DNA from: Bostrychus sinensis
Taxonomy: Eukaryota > Chordata > Actinopteri > Gobiiformes > Eleotridae
Direction of reading: 5' to 3'
DNA: 64,000 nucleotides
Assembly: GCA_020698575.1 (NCBI GenBank)
Contig: CM036241.1
Span: forward strand, 36,191,855 to 36,255,854
Of this stretch, positions 11,631 to 23,065 are shown piece by piece. The position numbers were made by a program, and so were the translations under genes. Within the stretch, counting starts at the first letter, position 1, and each line of letters begins with the position of its first letter. The notes under the pieces were generated by a model. The model had not been told where the DNA came from, did no database searches, and saw nothing but the letters and a program-made list of their open reading frames with translations.

Positions 11631-13754
11631 GGTAGATCTATAGATATATAAGTCTCACATAAAAAGCTTTTTTTTTTCAATCTACTGACAACATTAGATT
11701 ATCAGTCACCTGCCAGTGCACAGATTGTTATGTTTGCATAAGTTTATGAGGTTAATTCAATTAGACTGGTCATGGCCACTTTAACAGCAATATCATTTTC
11801 ATTTAGTGACACGAGCCACCTCAAGCCTCATTTCCAATTAACTTCCTCTGCAGAAACATGTGCAATTCTTTTATTATTACGTGCACTATTACATGCTCCT
11901 AATGAGTCATGTATTAAAATATATATTGATATGGAGGAAAAGGGAAAAGAATCCCCTCTGGCTTTTCCCATTTCACCAAATGGAATCATCAATGGGCTTT
12001 GCTTAAAATAAATCTTTTAGCTGCATGATTATAGATATGATGAATGATTACGGATGCAAGCTCTTTTTTTTACTAGTAGTATCAGTTACTTGTACATGCT
12101 CATTTACCTTCACTATGTTATGCCTTTTTCCTCTCTCATACTGTATTACACTGCGTATTGAGAAAAAAAAAAAAAAAAGAAACAAAAAGATTAAGTGGTA
12201 ACATAAAAACATGAAACAAATGAAAGTAATATGGCTGTGTAATATGGGATTTTAATTCATGCAGGGTCGTATTGCCGAAGGAAGTGAGGCTAGGAATAGC
12301 ATCACTTAACTGGCATAGGCTCCACATTATACAGAATACAATGTGGGATAGGCTGGTGGTTGGGTATGACTTTGAACTCTGGCTTATGCATTGATCAGTA
12401 CGCAGTATTTACTTGCGGAGAACTTCACATTAAAAAAACGTCTCAATAGCTCTTAATCTTGGCCCTAAATGAGGGGCAGGGTAAAGGCAATCAATACCGT
12501 TGGGCATAGGCTACCGTTCTTACTCCCACTCAACTCTGTCTGGTATTGTAACATAAGGACTTAGGCGAACAAAAGAGGACTACTGCGGGATTTAAAGAAA
12601 ATGTCAGCCGTGCACCCATGTCAAGGAACACAGCTCGGCTCATGAAACAGAAGCGGATATTCAACAGTATTTTTCAGCCAGGGATGGATTGAAGTGTTTT
12701 CTTTAGTGACCCAAGTGCTGATAGGAAATATCACTTCATTTATTGAGAAACTCATGCACATTATCGCTTCTTAAAAAGTTCAATTAACCAGAAAGTGCCA
12801 TACACCTCTTAGAGTAAAAATTCAATTTATAGGTTTGTTTAAATGTTACTAGCAAATGGAAAAGAAGTACTCAAAAGTGAAAGTACTGCAAAAGGAAAAA
12901 AGTAAAAATGTAATAAATGTAAAAAAAAATAATTTGCACAAACAAATACTAATAAAAAAATCTCCGTGACTACAAGAGAAGTTGATAAATTAATGGTCAA
13001 ATATGCACTGCTGATAATTTTATTTCATAAAATTACTTGAAAAGTGTGCTAGAATTCATTTAATTTCATGTCTATGCTGTTCATTAATCAGCTGTTTAAG
13101 GCTGGTCCTCAGGCACTTCATGGCTGTATGCACGCTGTATAAATCTCTATTGATGCTGAGCTTTAATGGATCTCTATGGGACAGCGCAAACATTTTTTTC
13201 ACTGCAAGGGTGCAAGACAGGCCAATGAAGCTGGTGGATGAAGACTGGTGGAGCTAGCGGAACGTCTTTTAACTGTCTGCGAAATATGACCAGCATCTGA
13301 GCTTTTTTCAATGCGAGAGGGGCACGGGATACAGAAGTTGTGTAGTGATGGCTGGAGTGTATTATTTCAAAGAAAGCAATATACTACACTGTAAATAAAT
13401 AACATAAGCATAGTGTTATTGGGTTTCGTTTCATCTCAACACTGTAGGGAAACTAGCCTAGCCTGCTAGTTAACCCAGCCAGACCAGCACAACCTAAAAT
13501 AAGACTAGCATCTGCCACTGTACTACTGAGCACTACTACGACAACTATTACTCTTATACTACTATTACTACTACTCCTTCTACTGCAGCTACTACAAAGA
13601 CTATTATTACACTGTGTTGTGTACAGCCCACCTTGCCAAACAACACAAAATATACCTGTTCTGTTAGAATATAAAAAAATTAAAATTAAAATTCAATTTT
13701 TTTTATATCTATATATATGTATATAGAATTTACAGAGACAGAGCTGGGAATAAA
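11631..13754. other. Intron, repeat-poor at first, nothing coding
   Basis: About 11690-12010 has no repeat signature and contains many TAAT/ATTA cores, so it could be a conserved non-coding element. 12155-12190 is an A-rich tract. 12840-12915 resembles the AAGTACT-rich repeat of 20829-21130. 13520-13620 is a degenerate ACT/CTA simple repeat. Confidence 0.4.
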
Positions 13755-13905
13755 ATCCGGGTTGCTCCAGTTTGTGTGGAATGCACTCAGAGGCCTAACG
13801 TGGGGGCCCCAGAGCAGGTTCCAAGAATGGGCCTTAAAGTTTTGAAGCACATTAAGTACATCTATATGTCCACATTTAATACTTTTAAATAAAATGAAAA
13901 AAGTG
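13755..13905. repeat. Dispersed repeat shared with the region near 49.75 kb
   Basis: The block GAATGGGCCTTAAAGTTTTG, then AAGCACATTAAGTAC recurs at about 49749-49785 as GAATGGGCCCTAAAGTTATA, then AAGCACATTCAGTTC. The family is unknown to me and probably transposon-derived. Confidence 0.5.
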
Positions 13906-14152
13906 TACTGTAATCTCTTAAAGTTGACTAATCATTTCTTTAAAATATTATGTCAGTGTCATTAAAAAGTAGATGTTTGTTTTTGTTCGTAACTAAACTT
14001 TGTAAGCATTAAGTAAATATTGTGCATAAATTATGAATGTTCATTTTAAACCTTTTTTTTAATCATAGGAAAAGATGGAGCCATGCCTGCTGTGTAATTT
14101 ATAGCACAGACTGTACATAACTTACTAACACTGAGTATTGGTAAAAACTAAG

Positions 14153-15688
14153 GCCGGGAATCGATTAAAAAAATTAACTAATTAATCGCAAATCTAAAAA
14201 AAAATTGATCGCGATTAATCGTGATGAATAAGTACCAGTTATTAATTGCGATTAATTGTATTATGAATTCACGTACAAACACAAAATTGTAAATTTAGAA
14301 CATTTATTTTGAATTAACCTTCACATACTTTACTGTAAACTTGTGCAATGCAAACAAAACTTGCAAAGAAAATAAATGAATAGTCTCTTTGAGACCTGTA
14401 ACTCAGACAAAGTTTGCCTAAATAAGGTACAACCAAAAAATACACAAAACTTACCTAAAAAAGCATGTGTAATCTCTTTTAGAACTTTAACAAAAATAAG
14501 TTTAATTCTTCAATTAATAACAATTGTTGTGGTTCACAACAGTGTAAATACTATGAACTGTGTTACTCCAGTGGTAACTGAACTCATCGTTGCATAGACT
14601 GCACATAACTTTTGTTTTGTCTATATTGCTGTCTGGTGATGATTTGAAGCAGAATTGTCCATTTAGCAATGTGTCTTTTTGGTCACTCATGTTGCTTTAG
14701 CTCGTTCACTTGTTGCATTAGGCTCGTTCCAGATGAACTGCGCCTCGCCTGGATTGTGAACGAGAGTGCACGGCCGCAATGAGAGGAGGGGAAATACACC
14801 TGTACTGAAGTCGACAGTTTGTGGCTCAGATCACGCACCATCACGCCCCAAATCTACTTCTCACGTGTGTTGAATGGGATTTTGAAAATAAATTCATTAA
14901 ACTGATTTGTAAGAACTTTTCTGTCCCGTGTTTGACCACAGTCTGTGTGTTAATGAGGCGCTCTTTTGGAGCTCACACATTCAGCAGTGGTTCTTAGTTT
15001 TTATGTCTAAGTTTACACATTATAAATGTTAAACAGCCTCCTATAACAGCAGATATCTTTTTAATAATATTCTACTTCACACTGAGCAGCAGGGCGCAAA
15101 GTTTATCCAGGTCAAAACTGTAACTTTAGTCTGTATTTTACCAAAAAAAACGAGGCAGGGGAAGAAGGAGAGGAGGGCAGTGAAGTGTCGTGCGTTACGT
15201 TTCTGATCAGCACTAAACTCAGAACCAATCACCTGTTCACCGCTGACAGGTGTGCGTTTTCCCATCATGCACTGAGCCAAGCAGCCTCCGCAGTTGCTCC
15301 TGATGAATTGCGGCGGCTGGCTCAGACGGCTGGTCTCGTTTGGATCTCACGAGGTTTTGGTGACCGTCGCACTCATGACATCAGAGCAAGTCGGGAACAA
15401 GTCGGACACAAATCTAGCCTGCGTGCACTGTGCACAGACCGACACTGATCGAAACTGCGCAAGTCTGGCTCATCTCGAACGCGCCTGATGGATGGAAACG
15501 GAAATGTGTCGTCTTCTACACTCGCGCGGTGCATTTCTGCCCCGCTGGAAGACCCGTGGCGTGTTGCTGCCTCTGTCAGTGTCGTCGTAATATCTTTGTT
15601 GTGATCAATTTAATCGATGCGTCAATTGAAATTAACGCGATTAAATCAATAAATTAATGCACTGCGTTAACGCGATAATTTTCCCAGC
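14153..15688. mobile_element. 1.5-kb inverted-end element with ATTAATCGCG termini
   Basis: The left end GCCGGGAATCGATTAAAAAA and the right end, read on the minus strand as GCTGGGAAAATTATCGCG, form imperfect terminal inverted repeats. Both ends are rich in ATTAATCGCGATTAATC-like words (14175-14260 and 15608-15675). The interior from about 14700 to 15560 is notably richer in GC and CpG than its surroundings. Small open frames there (for example 15185-15448) show no domain. This fits a non-autonomous DNA transposon. No target duplication could be fixed, so the superfamily is left open. Confidence 0.65.
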
Positions 15689-16858
15689 ATTTTTTTCTGT
15701 AAAATTTTAAGAAATACAAATATGTAAAAAAAAAAAAAAAAAACTATACCTGGAAAGTATGTACAGCATTCTTCAAAATGTACTTAAGTCAATTTTAATA
15801 TAATCCAATGGCATATTAGACTTCATTCTGTGTCCCTCGTCTCTGTCCACTGCTGGATGTGTCCGCCTGCGCACTGGGGATAAATCACTTCCCAGCCAGC
15901 TTATTACCAGAAATGAAAGAATCTATCATGGTGACAGCGGGCCATTGCAAGGCGCTCACAGTGGTTTATCTGGGAGAGAATTGATTGATTCATTAACAGT
16001 GCTTTGCTGTCGGGTCGGAGCCAGCGTCACGTACGGTGTCACTAGATCTTGGAAGAACACGTCTTCGGTACATACCATGCAACTGGACATCCCCTATAGC
16101 TCTACGTACGTACACACACATGCACGCACACACACACACTGTCTCTTGCTCAGCTCATTACCTGGACAGTACAGTCAGTGGCCTGCAGCTAGAAGATGGC
16201 ACTGGTGCAGTCCCGGGCCTAATTACTTCATCCATATGCCTTCCACCATCACACAGAATTAGGTAGTGCGTCTTGACAAGGCTTTGTTCTGGTTTAACTC
16301 AGCCCAGCCACGGAGACGGCAAAGTAAAGTGATGAAATATGTTTTTTTAAGGAACACTTTTTTTTTTTTTTTTTTTTTACAGCAATGGTTGACAACACCA
16401 CACAAAGCACTAATTGGTCCAGCGCTCTTTGATGAAAATAATAATACTTGATATGGTTTGATTTGTCCTTCAACTGAATTATGTGCCCAGCTGTGTCCCA
16501 TTCAAGTGTTTCTAACAGCAAGACCCCAAAAAAGTTTTTTGTAACAGTGACACACTTCTTTACAATGGGTCATTTCTTCAGCTTAAAAATATAAAAAGAT
16601 TGTACCATTGACCAGAATGTGCCATACACCTCTTACAGACAAAAAAAAAAAAAAAAAAAAAAATGTACAGGTTAGATCAAATCTTACTCCCAAAGATGAA
16701 ACTCAAAAGTTGTACTTTTCAAAATATTATGGAAGTAGTAGTAATAAACCAGGGTTCATACACTTTTTTTACCCAAAATTTTCCATGACTTTTCCAAAAC
16801 TTTGGACTAAATTTTCAAAACCTGAAAAATGGCTTACACATGACATTACAGAATGTCC
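15689..16858. other. Intron with simple repeats
   Basis: Contains A/T tracts at 15727-15743, 16361-16378 and 16640-16663, and a CA repeat. About 16752-16858 (GGGTTCATACAC, then TTTTCCATGACTTTTCC) matches, from memory, a common fish dispersed repeat. No exon was recognised. Confidence 0.45.
16111..16139 (+). repeat. Interrupted (CA)n repeat
   Basis: ACACACACATGCACGCACACACACAC-type dinucleotide repeat with two interruptions. Confidence 0.9.
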
Positions 16859-17172
16859 AAAAAAAAAAAAAAAAAAAAAAAATCACGAGCAAGGACCACT
16901 ACACAGATTGATGCGAAAGATTTATTAATAAATTGAATGAGAAGTTGCATAGAGGAGAGCAGTTTGGGGCTTCAGAAGGGAAGGCCAGCTCCCAGGCTCG
17001 GGCATCCCCCTGCAGAGAAGTGATGAAAGGAGGGTGGGAGGGAGGGGCACGGAACGAGAACAAAGGGAAATGGGCCAGGTGGTATAAATAAGCTTGGAGG
17101 CGGAAGGGGTGTAGACAAGGTGCAGACGGGGAGTGGTCCTGCTCCTGAACTTCAGATAATGACCTTATCTCC

Positions 17173-17204
<32 letters not shown>
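16859..17204 (+). repeat. GC-rich segment bounded by two poly(A) tracts
   Basis: A 24-base A run (16859-16882) and a 29-base A run (17176-17204) bracket about 290 bp that is clearly richer in G and purines than the AT-rich surroundings. The downstream A run follows directly on CTCCATT, as after a retroposed RNA. No long open frame with a recognisable domain is present. A retroposed non-coding transcript or SINE-like element is plausible. Two independent A tracts are the alternative. Confidence 0.4.
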
Positions 17205-17206
<2 letters not shown>

Positions 17207-17639
17207 GTTCGGGCTTCTTACTCCAGAAATATGTTATTCCACTAATTTTATTGACTTATAGCCCACACACTGGTGATTAAAATTATGCTATATTAAAACT
17301 AATCATCTATGCTGTTTTAAAGCATTAACAAAACCAAAAGAGCCAAAGATCAGCAAAAATAAAAAATAAAAAATGATTTAGTTCAAATATTCTGACAAAA
17401 AAGAACATTACTACATTTCTAACAAAGCAAAAGTAACTCCTGCAGAGAAATTGTCTTAAAACTGAAAGACAAAGTAAATGTACACATATCTCTCACCTCA
17501 TATTTGCTCTCAGGAACTAAAAAGAACTTCTGGACACAATCTGTAAGTGATTTAGCTTTTGCTCTGACCATTACTTGCACGATTCATTAATTAACCGTTT
17601 TAAAAAATAATTGATTAGTATGATCATAAAACCCAGCCT

Positions 17640-17838
17640 TATTTATAATAAGTATGGCTCATTTTTGCTGTAGAACAATCTTAAGTTTGAATACTTAAGT
17701 ATTTTTGAAAGCACGTATTTCAGTACTTTAATTTGAGTAAAAATTTGACTTAACAACTTTTTGTATTAGAGTAATATTTGACCTGGAAGATCTATACTTT
17801 TACTCAAGTAATGAAATTGAGTACTTTGTCCACCACTG
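17640..17838. repeat. AAGTACTTTACTCAAG-type dispersed repeat
   Basis: ATACTTAAGTATTTTTGAAA, ACTTTAATTTGAGTAA, TTTTACTCAAGTAATG and GAGTACTTTGTCCACCACTG follow the pattern of a widespread fish repeat, also seen here at 20829-21130 and 37516-37900. It ends in CCACCACTGG, right where the next element has inserted. Confidence 0.6.
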
Positions 17839-18323
17839 GAGATAAGTTTGCCTGGAAATTCCAGACTCACCGCTGTACCGGCGGATGAGTCTGGTCGCCA
17901 TAGAATCAATTCTATTTCTAGCACGGAGCAAACGGGCAGCGGAGTTAGCCAATCAGAAAATGGCGGACGTGACGTTAACAAAGCGACAAGAAAGTAAGCA
18001 ATGCGAAAACATTTTTTTTTTTTTTTATAAAGGCTTCTAGTGCTGCAACCTGCTGTGGTTTTAATGACTCGATATGTTTTTGGTCATTTAAAATGGAATT
18101 TACCGCTGAATGAAACAAACTCGGCTCCTCAGTGCGCCACCTTGATTGTTGTTGTTGCGGACGCTGCTCGCGAAGAACACGTGACTTAAATAAGCAAATC
18201 AAAATGCACGGTACAGTTGGGATTTGAGGAAACCACTGCGGATGGCGTGGTGACCAGACTGATATTTCTCTGTATAATAATACAGAGACATATCAGTCTG
18301 GATTTTCCAGGCAAGAGATAAGT
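17839..18323. mobile_element. 467-bp inverted-repeat element with exact 9-bp target duplication
   Basis: The element spans 17848-18314. It begins TTGCCTGGAAATTCCAGACT and its right end, read on the minus strand, is TTGCCTGGAAAATCCAGACT, so the two 20-base termini differ at one position. The element is flanked by GAGATAAGT at 17839-17847 and again at 18315-18323, an exact 9-bp direct duplication. Nine bases is the size typical of Mutator-like elements, while hAT elements give eight. No transposase frame is present, so it is non-autonomous. The near-identical termini and perfect duplication suggest a fairly recent insertion. Confidence 0.85.
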
Positions 18324-20828
18324 AACATTTTCCTCTAAAATCTACTAATATTAAAAATATGTTTTTCGAAAATATTACCCTCTGGTTACTACATCTGTAA
18401 TTTAAGCCCAGAGAAAGATAGACTGTTAGAAAATTGCTCTGTTTTGTTCTACTACCCAAAATAAATAAATAAATAAATAAAATCATTTATTTTACTAAAC
18501 ACTTTTTCTCGGCTCTGCAGTGTAGTTTAGTGACTGAAAGTTCCGTTCTGCAGCAGGGCTGACCCAGAAACACAAGCTTGTTTATCTCCTAACAGAAGCA
18601 TTTCCACAGAGAAAAAGTTTAGTTAGTCCTCCAAGAAAAGTTGTAATTATGACAAGGTCAGCGTGAGACCCAGTCCTGGAGAAAAAAAACAACAAAAAAA
18701 CACAACAACAACAACTGAAAAAGTACGCTCTGTGATGAGAAGATACACAGAGAGACAACAGTATGGGGAGCTTTGGCGGGCAACCTGTTCCATCTGTCCT
18801 TCCCGCAGACTGCTTTTTCCTCCGTTTCCCCATCGTCTCATCTTCTTCTGTCACAGCGTCACTAACCGCAATTAATTTCTGTATCGACTGATGGCATTTA
18901 TGAGTGATAATTAAATGGCAGTGGTCCAGAACCCCTGGCACCATTACAGTCAGATAATGTAAGTGAAACAAATGGCTCAATGAAACGTAGCCTGAGTCGA
19001 GTATTATGGAAGTTTGAATCATTTAACGGTTTCACAAACTGTAGAATTACACGATGTAATAACACTGCAGTATCTAACAACCTGACAAAACATAATAAAA
19101 TAATATTCCCACATTTTTGTAAAAGCATTTTTACATATTAAATGTCTCCTTGTATGCTAGGTTGATTATTTTTGGAGCTTTTAACCATGTTAGTAGAATG
19201 TTGTTGGTACTTAAAAACCAGACCTGGAGTAGTATTTTGTTTTATTCACGTTTGAGTAATCCTGTATCCCTAAGAATTATTTTCCTACCAGAGCCTTAAA
19301 AGAAAACCTGTTTTGACTCAATAAAAAATGTTTAAAAAGTCCTGTTTTAGTTGTAATTACCTTTATTTAGTCACAATTTAGCCGTGTTTTATTCCTGGTT
19401 TAGTTTTGTGTTTGTTAGGTTTTGACTTGCCACTGTTTTGATTTGTAATACGGAGACTTACATTTTTGTTTTAAGTGAATTTAACTTACTATGTCAGAAA
19501 AGTTGGCCCTATTTTAAAATATCAAAATAATATCATTATCACAATTTTTATAGTTATCAAATATTGCATGTTTTTTTCATATTCCCTAACTCCCAGCTGA
19601 ACTTAACATATTTTACACTATAAGTCAGTGGTTCCTGACCTTTTTTTGTCTTGTGTTTTGTGTACCCCCTGGGTTTTTGTCATACCATGCGTACTACTTA
19701 CTCATACTTTTTGATGATTCTTTAAAAAGTGGTCATTAGAAACATTTGTGTTACAAAAACATTTCATACTTACTTTATTGTAAGAGATAAATCCCCCTGT
19801 AGTTTTTTTTCTCCAAAAACATAAAAAAAATTATAATCATAAAATAAATACAAAATTAACAATATAAACTCCTGTTACATGTATATATTATTTTAGTATA
19901 TATTTTATTTTCAAAATAAACAAAAAAATAAAAATAAATAAATAATTCTCTAATCAATAATTGTACTACAAAGAAAATTTTAAATAATTTCAAAATAATT
20001 AAACTCTTTGAAACCTTAAAAATATGTGACAAAATATAATATTCTTTAATCATTGAGACACTTGAGCCTGCTTGTCTTTCAATAAATTTGATTTCAATAT
20101 GTAAAGATTGCAATATTTCCTTATCATCTGAACATATTATGAAATCATTCTAATTATAAAAGTACTATAGTGCTTTATGTGACTCCATATTTATATGGGA
20201 CCTACAAGCAAGGCATGATCCCACCAGCAACAGTTGTTATTTTCCACTCCTCCTGTGGCCTAACCAGACAAATTAGAGAAATTACATCTACACATCTGAA
20301 CACTGGTGACCTTAAAGATAGTGTGCACCAAAAATCATCCTCCATCATTTACATTTTTCACTTTCACATCAGTTTCACTTTAAAACTCTCCCTTAAGAAG
20401 AGGTGACATTTCCAGGATTATCACAGTTCTCCAGCTGATTCCTACAAAAGCCAGAGGTGTGCCGCGTCAACACAATGCCACGCTCCAAAACCTAAATGAG
20501 GATTAATTGAAAGAAAGTAGGCGTGCCCGGAGACATTTTAGTGCTGAAAAGAGCTGGCATGTCGCTCAAGAGCAGGAACAACATATTTACACAAGCTCCA
20601 CTCATTTTACACCCGCTTTTGAAGAATATGTACATTTGGAGTCAGTTTATTTATTCTTGAAATACATTTTCAGTAATTTAGTGACATTTTCCAATATCTA
20701 AAGGACCATGTACTGTTTGACCTTGGTGACAAAGTAGTAATAACAGTAATATGGGTAGTAGTAGTTATAGTTTTAGTAGTAGGAGTTGTAATCGTAGATG
20801 TAGTAATATTAGTGTTATTACTTTCTAC
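18324..20828. other. Intron; one MITE fragment, otherwise unrecognised
   Basis: 18458-18482 is an (AAAT)n microsatellite. The minus frame 18582-19022 is the longest open frame of the region but has no domain and overlaps other frames in both strands. 19860-20110 is extremely AT-rich. About 20300-20700 is unique and may be plain intron. Confidence 0.45.
19168..19275. repeat. Family A MITE fragment
   Basis: GAGCTTTTAACCATGTTAGT, then GACCTGGAGTAGT and CACGTTTGAGTAATCCTGTA match the left inner part of family A copies. The termini are lost. Confidence 0.65.
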
Positions 20829-21130
20829 TCAGTGGTGGAAGAAGTACTTAAAGTCTCTACTCACGTAAAGGTGCTCTTACTTTGAAATAATATTACTCAA
20901 GTCTAAGTAACTAAATTATTACTTGAGTAAAAGTGTTAAATGCACATTTGATTGTTTTTTTCGCAATCTTGTACTCAGAAAGTACCTTTTCTATTTAAAA
21001 AAGTTGAGTTTTTACTCAAATAAACTGAACAATCAATTATTTTTACTTTTACCCAAATACAATGTTTTGACTACTTTTGTTTCTACTTGAGTAATAGTAT
21101 TTTCAAGTACCAGTACCTTTAGGTAAAGCT
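20829..21130. repeat. AAGTACTTTACTCAAG-type dispersed repeat
   Basis: Starts CAGTGGTGGAAGAAGTACTT and continues with alternating TTACTCAAGT/ACTTGAGTAA words. This is a composition known from a common non-coding repeat of many fish genomes. A (TAG)n-like tract at about 20740-20815 precedes it. Confidence 0.65.
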
Positions 21131-21640
21131 GCACTACCTGATTTCTTTTTCCTTGTATTTTGGCAAAAAATAATTATTTAGTTATTAGTACAGCATAACA
21201 GAAGTCATCTGAGAAAAAAAAAATGAGACTCTGAGGTCACCTGTGAGTTGTATTATAAGGGTTTTTGTTTTAGAGGAAATGAAGGAACAGTTTAACCAAT
21301 CACACGCGTTCATAGGACAGGAGCACTCTGATTGGTCGATACATCCTTTATCTATCCAGAACTAGAATCTATCAGGAACAATGTGAAGGAGCTATTGTTT
21401 ATTTCAAAATGTATAGCTTATTCACAGTATTTTTATTTTTTATTTTAAAAAATTAAAAGCAAACTCCAGATCTGTGCTGTGTTATTGTGAACGCTCCTGG
21501 CTTGCGTACACACTTCCAGGTTTGTGTGAGTTTGTTGTGAGCGTTGCCAAGGAGAGGAATTAGGAAAGGGGAGTGTATCATTCAAACTCAACATTTTTTT
21601 AAACACATCACTTTACAGTCACAAAGTTAGGTAGTGCAGC

Positions 21641-22160
21641 TTTAAAGGTCCCATATTATGCTTTGTAACGCACACCCAAAAAATGTTTTTATCGAGGTGC
21701 AGATGCTGGAAAACAATTCAAAAACTCCAAAAAGCATATATAGACTGTAGTCTTACTTCCTCTAATAGGACATTATCGGGTATCACTTTATTAAATGCAG
21801 TGTGTCAAAGTATTTATGATGCTTTTGTAGTTGATGTTTTTACTTTGAGCTTGTATTTATAAGAATTTGTTTGAGAATGTACTGGGTATGGCTTTTTATT
21901 GGGTGTGGCCTACAGGTTGGTTGAGACCCTCCCACTTGTTGGATGGGATCAGAGATCAGATCTCTTTAAATGCACAGTATCCTGGAAAACATACACTGAT
22001 CTGACGAAAGCTGTTGAGCTGAAATGTAATCTTTAGCAAATAAAACATCTTTGACGTGGAATGGCAGAATGTGCATTGCTTCTTTTGAGTTTTCAGACAA
22101 CACAATAACATGGTTAAAAGCTCAAAAAAAGTCAAGTTAGCAAGATTGGGGACATTTAAA
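21641..22160. mobile_element. Family A MITE copy
   Basis: Left end TTTAAAGGTCCCATATTATG is a near-perfect family terminus. The right part has ACATGGTTAAAAGCTCAAAA and ends near GGGGACATTTAAAAG. The middle (CCACTTGTTGGATGGGATC and so on) differs from other copies, so this is a divergent or chimeric subfamily. Confidence 0.7.
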
Positions 22161-22579
22161 AGCAGGTTTGGAGTTTTCAGCCAGCATTTTATCCTATCAT
22201 AATTCCCTCAGTCGTGAAAATGGACAACCAATATAAGTCTTCCCAGTTTGTGTGTGTGCAGATAAATGTGTGTGCGTGCTACAGTAACGACTGGGGATTG
22301 AGTCTCTGTTCGTCTTCTCGATCACCCATCTGTTGCTGAGCCTTGAGAGCTGCTCCCTAATTTGATTTGTGAGCTGCAAACAGCTGGCAAATTTAGTTAT
22401 TGTGTTTTCCTCTGTTTAGAGTGCATGTGCGTTGACAGATCCCAGCAATAATGTAGGAATTAATGTAGAATTTATCCTTTGATGAAATTAGTCCAAAAAG
22501 CATGAGATGTAGAGCAAAAGACAAGTGGTTCCGTTTCATTAGTTGACATTTAAAAGTGCTTGGGGCGGTACAGTGAGAT
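22161..22579. other. Unique intronic sequence
   Basis: No repeat, exon or RNA gene recognised. A short GTGTGTG patch lies near 22249-22274. Confidence 0.45.
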
Positions 22580-23065
22580 GCTTATAACTCAAGCTGAAAT
22601 GGGACATTGTGGGGTCAGGGCTGTAGGACGTCCTGTTAGTGGAGTGGTGAGTGCCTGGGTTCAGGGGTTCAGGGGTTCAAAATCCTTGACGTAGAGCCCA
22701 AAAAACGCACATTGTTCTAGTCCCAAGGCAAGATAAATAGAAGGTGTTGCTTTATGAAGGGCATCTGGTATAAAAAGTCATGCCAAAGTGCCAGTGTTTG
22801 CTGTAGGGAGCTGGGAGCTGGGAGCAGAACCGACCCTCCGGTTTGTGGATGAGTGCTTAACCCATGGCCCCACTGACGCCCCATTCTTAGTGATTTGACA
22901 TGCTGAATTCAGTTCAAAATATCTACACAGTCCAGCCACAAGTGGTCACAAGCCAGTGTAGCTTTTGCACCTGTCCCAAGCCTGGATAAATGTAGAGGGC
23001 TGCGTGGAAAGGAAGACTGTTCAGCTGTAAAGTTTGCTAAATGCACCCAGGGGCAGAGGTTGATG
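22580..23065. repeat. RTE-type LINE/SINE tail fragments
   Basis: GAAGGGCATCTGGTATAAAA, then GTCATGCCAAAGTG (about 22755-22795) and ACAAGTGGTCACAAGCCAGT, then CCCAAGCCTGGATAAATG, GAGGGCTGCG (about 22937-23005) are hallmarks of the 3' region shared by fish RTE-like LINEs and their SINE partners. The two blocks are out of their usual order, so at least two insertions are present. GGTTCAGGGGTTCAGG at 22659-22678 is a short tandem duplication. Confidence 0.6.

Noticed and set aside
11408..11680. 90-codon minus-strand open frame with Ile-Tyr repeats
   Set aside because: It is the (AT)n microsatellite read as protein.
18582..19022. 146-codon minus-strand open frame
   Set aside because: Low-complexity Cys/Val/Phe stretch from an ACAACAACAA tract, overlapping frames on both strands and no family resemblance.
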